Below are positions 1 through 4,229 of a stretch of DNA of 8,962 nt, piece by piece. The stretch covers positions 1-8,962 of the forward strand of contig CAIOLV010000047.1 of NCBI GenBank assembly GCA_903859225.1. The letters are read 5' to 3'. The notes beneath the pieces were generated by a model that was not told the DNA's origin, made no database searches, and worked only from the letters and a program-made list of their open reading frames with translations. The first letter of the stretch is position 1, and each line of letters starts with the position of its first letter. The DNA comes from an uncultured bacterium (GTDB lineage Bacteria; Bipolaricaulota; Bipolaricaulia; UBA7950; UBA9294). The position numbers and the translations under genes were made by a program.

Positions 1-345
1 CTTGTCGACGAGGTCCGCCGGCAGCGGGAACGATCGCTGGAATCTCCCGTAGCGTCTGCCGATGCGGAAGTACTGGTCGCGCTCGACCTCTTCCTTCCGC
101 TTGACCTCGCCCGAAATCACGAGCTGGTCGTCCTCGACGCGCACCTGCACGTCGTCCTTACGGACGCCGGGAAGCTCCGTCTCGAAGACGAGCTCCTTGT
201 TCTTCTCGTACACGTCCGTGCGTCCGAAGCTCGCCGCAACATCGAGCCCCACCCTGTCGTCGTCGCCGAAGAACTCGTCCATCAGCCGCGACAGGTTCGA
301 CTCCATCACGAACGGCCCGCGCCGCACCTCAGGCAGATGGGTCAT
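1..345 (-). CDS. Hsp20/alpha-crystallin family small heat shock protein (3' end outside window)
   Basis: ATP-independent holdase chaperone that binds unfolding proteins in the cytoplasm (family knowledge). The first 115 residues are visible. A short N-terminal arm contains SRLMDEFFG (residues 19-27). The alpha-crystallin domain starts near residue 42 (RTDVYEKNKELVF), continues through ELPGVRKDDV (57-66) and VEDDQLVISGE (70-80), and reaches YGRFQRSFPLP (99-109). This is the usual Hsp20 order. The C-terminal part of the domain and any IXI tail lie beyond the left edge. I chose the ATG at 345 because GGAGGG sits about 7 nt upstream and GC-rich codon usage begins there. An in-frame ATG at 390 has an even better SD (AAGGAG, 6-nt spacing) and would add 15 residues, but those codons are AGA/CTA/CGA-rich, unlike the gene body. 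The gene is transcribed away from yidD, from a promoter at 433-461. Family is certain; start is less so. Confidence 0.93.
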   Translation of the reverse strand, partial: MTHLPEVRRGPFVMESNLSRLMDEFFGDDDRVGLDVAASFGRTDVYEKNKELVFETELPGVRKDDVQVRVEDDQLVISGEVKRKEEVERDQYFRIGRRYGRFQRSFPLPADLVDK

Positions 346-420
346 CGCACATCCCTCCTCAGGTCTGTTGTTTCGCAGTAGTAGTCTCATCTCTCGCTCC
401 TTAGCAAGCTTGTCTGGTAA

Positions 421-461
421 TTGCCAACTGGCAGTCTACCGCGCCGCTTGCCAGTTGTCAA
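421..461. repeat. Inverted repeat in the divergent promoter region (candidate operator)
   Basis: The arms TTGCCAACTGGCA (421-433) and TGCCAGTTGTCAA (449-461) are reverse complements at 12 of 13 positions, separated by 15 nt. Each arm is itself a partial palindrome (TTGCCA..TGGCA). The repeat spans the hsp20 -35, its spacer and the edge of its -10, and the -35 of the yidD promoter. This is the position expected of an operator controlling both directions. It does not match CIRCE (TTAGCACTC-N9-GAGTGCTAA) or HAIR (CTTGAGT-N7-ACTCAAG), so I cannot name the regulator. Confidence 0.6.
433..461 (-). promoter_or_regulatory. Sigma-70-type promoter for the hsp20 gene
   Basis: On the minus strand, TTGACA (461-456, a perfect -35) is followed by exactly 17 nt and then TAGACT (438-433, 4 of 6 matches to TATAAT). 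Predicted initiation is near 426, giving a leader of about 36 nt to the ATG at 390 or about 80 nt to the ATG at 345. The -35 hexamer lies inside the right arm of the inverted repeat at 421-461, and the -10 abuts the left arm. A protein bound to the repeat would therefore cover the promoter. Hexamers and spacing are seen directly; use in vivo is inferred. Confidence 0.7.
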
Positions 462-483
462 GAGGGAGCGCTTCGCCTAGACT
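455..483 (+). promoter_or_regulatory. Sigma-70-type promoter for yidD / reductase operon
   Basis: On the plus strand, TTGTCA (455-460, 5 of 6 matches to TTGACA) is followed by 17 nt and TAGACT (478-483, 4 of 6 to TATAAT). The -10 hexamer is identical to that of the divergent hsp20 promoter. Predicted initiation about 7 nt downstream of the -10 falls at or very near position 490, the GTG start of yidD, so the transcript would be leaderless or nearly so. The -35 overlaps the hsp20 -35 on the opposite strand by 5 bp, so RNA polymerase cannot occupy both promoters at once. Confidence 0.6.
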
Positions 484-489
484 CAAGGC

Positions 490-732
490 GTGTTCCGATC
501 GATCCTCGTCGCGCCGATTCGTGCCTATCGCCGGTTCTTGTCGCCGGTCTTGCCGCACTCTTGCCGCTTCTACCCGTCGTGCTCGGAGTACGCGATCGAG
601 GCGGTCGAAACGCACGGCGTCTTTCGCGGTGGGTGGCTCGCGGTACGACGACTGCTCAAGTGCCAGCCACTCCACCCGGGGGGCTACGACCCTGTCCCGA
701 AGAGACGAGAGAAGGGAGGCCGCCATGCCTGA
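490..732 (+). CDS. yidD: YidD, membrane protein insertion efficiency factor
   Basis: Small inner-membrane-associated protein that aids YidC/Sec-dependent insertion of membrane proteins (family knowledge). The 80-residue product has the family length and signature: an amphipathic N-terminus (ILVAPIRAYRRFLSP), then CRFYPSCSEYAIEAV with two of the conserved cysteines, GGWLAVRRLLKCQP with the third, and the diagnostic HPGGYDPVP near the C-terminus. The start is GTG at 490. No SD stands at a useful distance, but a promoter 7 nt upstream predicts initiation at the start codon, which would explain this. The last 8 nt overlap the reductase gene, whose SD lies inside yidD. Usually yidD sits between rnpA and yidC; here it is separated from them and coupled to a redox gene. 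Family assignment is firm. Confidence 0.94.
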   Translation: MFRSILVAPIRAYRRFLSPVLPHSCRFYPSCSEYAIEAVETHGVFRGGWLAVRRLLKCQPLHPGGYDPVPKRREKGGRHA

Positions 733-1693
733 CGTCGTCTGTCCGGCAGAGGATCAGCCGGTCGATGTCCTGATCATCGGGGGAGGGCCCGCCGGGGCGA
801 CGGCCGCGCTCTACGCCGCGCGGGCGGGGAGGACGTGCCGCGTCATCGACAAGGGCCTGGCGTCGGGAGCACTCGGCATGAGCCGCGAGATCGCCAACTT
901 CCCGGGGTTCGCCGACCCGCTGCCGGGTGCCCGCATCGTGGAGGCGATCCGCAGCCAAGCCGAGCGGTACGGGGCCGCGTTCGCAACGGATCGCGTGACG
1001 GCCGTGAGCCTCGCCGGCCCGGTGAAGACCGCGTGGGGAGCCAAAGGCAGCTACGAGGGCCGCACGATGGTCGTTGCGACCGGGTCGATGGGGCGCTCGG
1101 CCCCACTCGCCGGAGAGGAGCGGCTCGTCGGCCGAGGCGTATCGTACTGCGCCACGTGCGACGGTTTCTTCTTCCGCGACCAGGTCGTCGCCGTCGTCGG
1201 ATCGACGGACGAGGCCGCGGAAGAGGCCCTGATTCTCGCGCGACTCGCGCGACGCGTGCACCTTCTTCTCCCGGTGGAGGCTCCGCGCGGCCCCGCCGAA
1301 CTCGTCTCGCAGGTCGAAGCCGCCGCGTCGATCGAAGTGCACCGCTCGACGCTCGTCCAGGAGATCCTCGGGGCGGAGCGCGTCGACGGCCTGCGCGTTA
1401 GGGCGCGCGGCGGCGCCCCGTTCGTCTTGCCGGTGAACGGCGTCTTCTTGTACCTGCAAGGCGCGCGCCCGGTCGTCGACTTCCTCGGCGGCCAGGCGGA
1501 ATTGTCCGCCGAAGGGTGCCTCGCGGTCGACGGCTTCTCGCAAACGTCGGTGCCCGGGGTATTCGCCGCCGGCGACGTCCTCTGCAAGCACCTGAAGCAG
1601 GCCGTCATCGCGGCCGCTGAAGGCGCATCGGCGGCGGTGGCCGCAGATCGCTACCTCTCAGGGCACGCGAAGCTTCGACCCGATTGGTCCTAG
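725..1693 (+). CDS. Thioredoxin-reductase-like FAD flavoprotein with altered NADPH site
   Basis: A 322-residue class II pyridine-nucleotide-disulfide oxidoreductase of low-molecular-weight thioredoxin reductase length. Visible parts: FAD-binding GGGPAG (residues 19-24), the VVATGS segment (116-121), the redox disulfide in YCATCDGFFF with Cys142 and Cys145, and the C-terminal flavin motif VFAAGD followed by a helix rich in Ala. The inserted nucleotide-binding domain is unusual. The GGGDSA loop reads GSTDEA (159-164), and the HRRxxxR motif that grips the NADPH 2'-phosphate is replaced by a stretch starting LPVEAPR (182-188), with only the last Arg kept. NADPH use is therefore doubtful; ferredoxin or NADH are alternatives known from divergent thioredoxin reductases. 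The start ATG has GGAGG 5 nt upstream and overlaps yidD by 8 nt, so translation is probably coupled. Alternative: a reductase for a dedicated thioredoxin-like partner. Fold and redox site are clear; electron donor is inferred. Confidence 0.88.
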   Translation: MPDVVCPAEDQPVDVLIIGGGPAGATAALYAARAGRTCRVIDKGLASGALGMSREIANFPGFADPLPGARIVEAIRSQAERYGAAFATDRVTAVSLAGPVKTAWGAKGSYEGRTMVVATGSMGRSAPLAGEERLVGRGVSYCATCDGFFFRDQVVAVVGSTDEAAEEALILARLARRVHLLLPVEAPRGPAELVSQVEAAASIEVHRSTLVQEILGAERVDGLRVRARGGAPFVLPVNGVFLYLQGARPVVDFLGGQAELSAEGCLAVDGFSQTSVPGVFAAGDVLCKHLKQAVIAAAEGASAAVAADRYLSGHAKLRPDWS

Positions 1694-1706
1694 CCCCACC
1701 CGCGGT

Positions 1707-2885
1707 CTACGTCCGCTCGCGAAACTCGGCCCATGCGGCGCGCACGAGATCGGGTGTGAGGAACGCGTCGACAGCCGTCATCGCCATCGCCTTCGCCGCG
1801 GCGAGCATCGCCTGATGCCCACGCTCCGAGCACGACGCCTCGGCGAACGGCCCCGAGTGCCCCGCTACGTCCTCATCGCAGATCGCAAGATACGGATGGA
1901 TCGAAGGAACGAACTGGCTCACGTCCCCCATGTCGGTCGACCCGAGCGGGAACGAGCCGCCACGCGGCACGTCGAGAGGCCAGTCGAGCAGCTCCAGATT
2001 GCGGGCGAACGCGGCGTCGAGGGACGCGTTCGATTTCATTGCCTTGTACGGCACCGAGATGGTCGAGAAGCTCAGCGTCGCCCCCGTCGCCAGGGCTGCA
2101 CCCTCGGCGCAGCGGCGCAGTTTCTCAAGCAACACGTCGCGGTACGTCGTGTCCGCCGCGCGCACGTAGAACTCCGCCGCCGCGTAGTCTGGCACGATGT
2201 TCGGCTTGACGCCTCCGTGGGTGATGATCCCGTGAATGCGCGCCCCGTCCTTGATGTGCTGGCGCAGCGCGTTCAGTCCATTGTAGGTCTGGATCACCGC
2301 ATCGAGCGCATTCACGCCCTTCTCCGGCCAGGCCGACGCGTGAGCGGCGACCCCGCGGAACTCGACCCGCACTTCGGTGATCGCCAGGCTGCCGTGCCCG
2401 ACGGTGGTGAACGGCGCCGGATGGAACATCATCGCGACGTCCACCCCGCGGAAGAGCCCAGCCTCGATCATCAGCACCTTCCCGCCGCCGCCCTCTTCAG
2501 CAGGGGTCCCGAGAAAGACGAGTCGGCCGGGCAATTCGGCCTTGATGCGGCCGAGCGCGAGCGTCGCCCCGAGGGCCGCCGCAGCGATGAGGTTGTGGCC
2601 GCAGGCGTGGCCGAGGTCGGGCAACGCGTCGTACTCCGCGATCACGGCGACCGTCGGCCCATCGGAGGCTGCCGCGTGCTCGGCGCGGAGCGCCGTCGGA
2701 AGACCCGCCGCGCCGACCTCGACGTGGAAGCCGTCCTTGTCCAGTTCCTCGGCAAGCCGGCGCGACGCCAGCGTTTCCTCGAACTTCACCTCGGGGTGAG
2801 AAAACACATATCGGCTCACATCTCGCAACCGCGCCTCGAGCGCGCCGACGTCGTCCACGACCTGCCTCTTCTTGTCCGCGCTCAT
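1707..2885 (-). CDS. M20 family metallo-amidohydrolase (M20D / AbgB-like)
   Basis: Predicted zinc-dependent peptidase/amidohydrolase of 392 residues, a typical length for the family. In order: N-terminal helix with FSHPEVKFEET (28-38), the first catalytic block AEYDALPDLGHACGHN (83-98) carrying Asp86, Cys95 and His97, GTPAEEGGGGK with Glu130/Glu131 (126-136), MMFHPA with His155, the lid/dimerisation domain with FRGVAAHASAWPEKGVNALDA (around 176-196, His182), THGGVKPNIVP, and a C-terminal HSGPFAEASCSERGH block completing the metal site. GHACGHN and the lid sequence point to the M20D branch that includes p-aminobenzoyl-glutamate hydrolase subunit B and ACY1L2-type dipeptidases; substrate is not determinable. 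The ATG at 2885 has AAGGAG with 9-nt spacing; the open frame extends further upstream without SD or homology. Lies 112 nt downstream of the MEMO-like gene on the same strand, and ends 13 nt from the convergent reductase gene. Confidence 0.9.
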   Translation of the reverse strand: MSADKKRQVVDDVGALEARLRDVSRYVFSHPEVKFEETLASRRLAEELDKDGFHVEVGAAGLPTALRAEHAAASDGPTVAVIAEYDALPDLGHACGHNLIAAAALGATLALGRIKAELPGRLVFLGTPAEEGGGGKVLMIEAGLFRGVDVAMMFHPAPFTTVGHGSLAITEVRVEFRGVAAHASAWPEKGVNALDAVIQTYNGLNALRQHIKDGARIHGIITHGGVKPNIVPDYAAAEFYVRAADTTYRDVLLEKLRRCAEGAALATGATLSFSTISVPYKAMKSNASLDAAFARNLELLDWPLDVPRGGSFPLGSTDMGDVSQFVPSIHPYLAICDEDVAGHSGPFAEASCSERGHQAMLAAAKAMAMTAVDAFLTPDLVRAAWAEFRERT

Positions 2886-2975
2886 CCTCGTCTTCTCCTT
2901 TGGAACTCCGAACCCGCGTCCCGATCGCGCTCTCCTTGCCCCACTCGCCCGCGAAGCGTACGGAACGCCGGTCGT

Positions 2976-2991
2976 GCCCGCAACGGCGGGC
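2976..2991 (-). other. Short GC hairpin after the MEMO-like gene
   Basis: GCCCGC (2976-2981), a 4-nt loop and GCGGGC (2986-2991) form a 6-bp stem beginning 6 nt after the stop codon of the MEMO-like gene on the minus strand. No T-run follows, so it is not a convincing intrinsic terminator. It could attenuate or stabilise the transcript between the two genes. The rest of the 112-nt gap shows only the SD of the downstream gene. Confidence 0.3.
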
Positions 2992-2997
2992 CGTCGC

Positions 2998-3960
2998 CTA
3001 CAGGCCGCGACCAAACTCGACGAGAGCCGACGCCACGACGCACGGCGGCGCGACGTCGAGAATCGCCGCGTAGTCGGACAACTCGAACGAGAGGAGCGAG
3101 AACGCCGCGCCGGTCCCAAGAAGCGCCGACAGGACGGGCAGGATCTCCCGCTGATCGTTTCCGATTCGCGACCGCGACCGTCGATAGGCTTCTTCCCAAT
3201 CCCGCTCGACCAATCCCGCTCGAAGTGTCCCCTCGACTTCCGGCAAGAGCGCTAGACGGAGGGATTGCGAGGTCTCCGGATTCCCGGGAAGCCATGCTCC
3301 GCCGTAGGCGGTCCCGTAGTGCACAAGGTCGCCCGTGGCCACGACGGCCGTCTCATCGTCGACGTGCCGCCTGATCCAGCCAGCGAACGCCTCCGCCGCA
3401 GCGAACGACCCCGTCTGTGGATCCCGCATCATCCCAATGTAGACAGGAAGGACGGCGATCGCAGGCCGTCCGAGCACATCGGCGGCCGCCGCGTTGAGGG
3501 CGAGGAACGTGTCGAGCGAGAATTCCGAAGCAAGAAGGCCCGCCCGGTCGGAGCGGATGAGCTCCGCCTCCTTTCCTGACGCCCACCCGGGAACCGTCCC
3601 GTACGACGTCTCGCGCGAGCGGCCGGGGGGAAGAAACGCCCCGCGGATTCGACGGAACGCCGCAGCGCGGCGATCCGGCGCCGCCTCTTCGTCGAGCGCC
3701 ACACGGTAGGCTTCGAGGCCGCTGCTGTGCAAGACTCCAAGCGCGAGGACGCGCCGGATGCGACCGTCAAAGAGCGCGCGGACGACGCCGGCCTGCAGCG
3801 GCCCGGCGTACCTGAGCGCCGTGTGAGGGAACGACAGAATGCTTCCGTGCTCGACGGCCAAGGCGACGGCCGGGTCCGGGTCGCGCAGGAGCCATCCTCG
3901 CACCGCGTCACGCGCCGCTGCGCCTTCCCGCTCGCTCTGGTAGTAGGCCTTCCAGTCCAC
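2998..3960 (-). CDS. MEMO family protein (AmmeMemoRadiSam protein B-like), divergent
   Basis: Member of the MEMO/AmrB family, a relative of LigB-type extradiol dioxygenases; the bacterial role is not settled. The 320-residue product shows the family blocks in order: FPHTALRYAGPLQ (44-56, compare PHAGxxYSG), VLALGVLHSSG (71-81, His78), EFSLDTFLALNAA (146-158), an AVLPVYIGM strand (169-177), VVATGDLVHYG (206-216, compare SSDxSHYG) and NDQREILPVLSALLG (268-282). The Cys expected in the last block (CG in relatives) is absent, which removes one of the three candidate metal ligands. I place the start at GTG 3960, behind GGAGG with 6-nt spacing, giving MDWKAYYQ. A longer frame from ATG 4035 has no SD. 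Residues 247-256 are encoded over a 13-bp tandem repeat. Partners AMMECR1 and the radical-SAM protein are not in the window; the downstream neighbour is an M20 amidohydrolase. Family call good, activity unknown. Confidence 0.82.
   Translation of the reverse strand: MDWKAYYQSEREGAAARDAVRGWLLRDPDPAVALAVEHGSILSFPHTALRYAGPLQAGVVRALFDGRIRRVLALGVLHSSGLEAYRVALDEEAAPDRRAAAFRRIRGAFLPPGRSRETSYGTVPGWASGKEAELIRSDRAGLLASEFSLDTFLALNAAAADVLGRPAIAVLPVYIGMMRDPQTGSFAAAEAFAGWIRRHVDDETAVVATGDLVHYGTAYGGAWLPGNPETSQSLRLALLPEVEGTLRAGLVERDWEEAYRRSRSRIGNDQREILPVLSALLGTGAAFSLLSFELSDYAAILDVAPPCVVASALVEFGRGL
3197..3223. repeat. 13-bp tandem duplication, 14-nt period
   Basis: CAATCCCGCTCGA occurs at 3197-3209 and again at 3211-3223 with one base between. 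It lies inside the MEMO-like gene. The period is not a multiple of three, so the copies are read in different frames (AGL.. and VERDW on the minus strand). It looks like a small slippage product or coincidence; the reading frame continues with recognisable family sequence on both sides. Confidence 0.7.
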
Positions 3961-3966
3961 GATTGA

Positions 3967-3971
3967 CCTCC
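3967..3971 (-). promoter_or_regulatory. Shine-Dalgarno site fixing the MEMO-like start
   Basis: GGAGG on the minus strand stands 6 nt before GTG at 3960. No comparable site precedes the ATG at 4035, so this site decides for the shorter 320-residue protein. A weak -10-like TATCCT (3987-3982) lies upstream without a credible -35, so no promoter is called. Confidence 0.75.
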
Positions 3972-4041
3972 ACGGTGCTTGAGGATACCGAACGGCGGGC
4001 CATGAAGAAGCGCGCGGCAGCTCAGCTGTGCACATGAAGCG

Positions 4042-4082
4042 AAAAGGGGACGAGTGGAGAGGCGAGGCCCCTCCACTCGTCC
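4042..4082 (-). terminator. Intrinsic terminator of the redox operon
   Basis: Read on the minus strand, a perfect 12-bp stem (GGACGAGTGGAG at 4082-4071 pairing with 4059-4048) is closed by an inner GGC/GCC stem and 3-nt loop. It is followed by CCTTTT ending at 4042. Stem strength and T-run make this a good Rho-independent terminator. It acts for transcripts coming from the NuoG-like gene, whose stop is about 150 nt upstream, and separates them from the MEMO-like gene. No T-run exists on the plus strand, so it appears one-directional. Confidence 0.82.
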
Positions 4083-4130
4083 TGGCACCGGGTGGTGCTA
4101 GCTGTCTGTGGGGACATCATGACACACGCC

Positions 4131-4202
4131 CTAGTCACCGCAGCAGCCGCGAGTCTCCTTCCAACAGGACACGCGGCAGGTTCTCTCCGGAACTAGGCGC
4201 AC
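4131..4202 (-). CDS. Possible 23-residue Cys-rich peptide (speculative)
   Basis: A GTG at 4202 preceded by GAGG with 8-nt spacing opens a 23-codon frame ending in TAG at 4131. The peptide has four cysteines, at positions 9, 13, 20 and 21, with a TCRVSCW core and an RGCCGD C-terminus. It starts 27 nt after the stop of the NuoG-like gene and ends before the operon terminator, so it would be cotranscribed. I do not recognise the peptide. A frame this short arises easily by chance in GC-rich DNA; the SD, the operon position and the Cys content are the only support. Apart from this and a small GCACC/GGTGC hairpin (4085-4098), the 4083-4229 gap shows nothing. Confidence 0.22.
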   Translation of the reverse strand: MRLVPERTCRVSCWKETRGCCGD

Positions 4203-4229
4203 TGATCGCCCCTCTCCCGTCCGACCGCG

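Noticed and set aside
471..487. HspR/HAIR or HrcA/CIRCE operator near hsp20
   Set aside because: Only a single ACTCAAG half-site (481-487) is present, with no CTTGAGT partner at the right distance, and no CIRCE match.
62..724. Upstream extension of the reductase frame
   Set aside because: The extension runs antisense to hsp20, through the promoter region and out of frame through yidD, is Ser/Arg-rich and has no homology. The ATG at 725 has a good SD and precedes the FAD motif directly.
1694..1706. Terminator between the convergent reductase and M20 genes
   Set aside because: The gap is 13 nt with no hairpin or T-run; transcripts probably overlap or end inside the opposing genes.
1815..3374. 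Plus-strand open frame of about 519 codons opposite the M20 and MEMO-like genes
   Set aside because: Arg-rich sequence without motifs spanning two well-supported opposite-strand genes and their gap; a shadow frame.
3961..4035. Longer MEMO-like protein from ATG 4035
   Set aside because: No SD there; GGAGG at 3967-3971 fits GTG 3960, and the extra 25 residues show no family resemblance.
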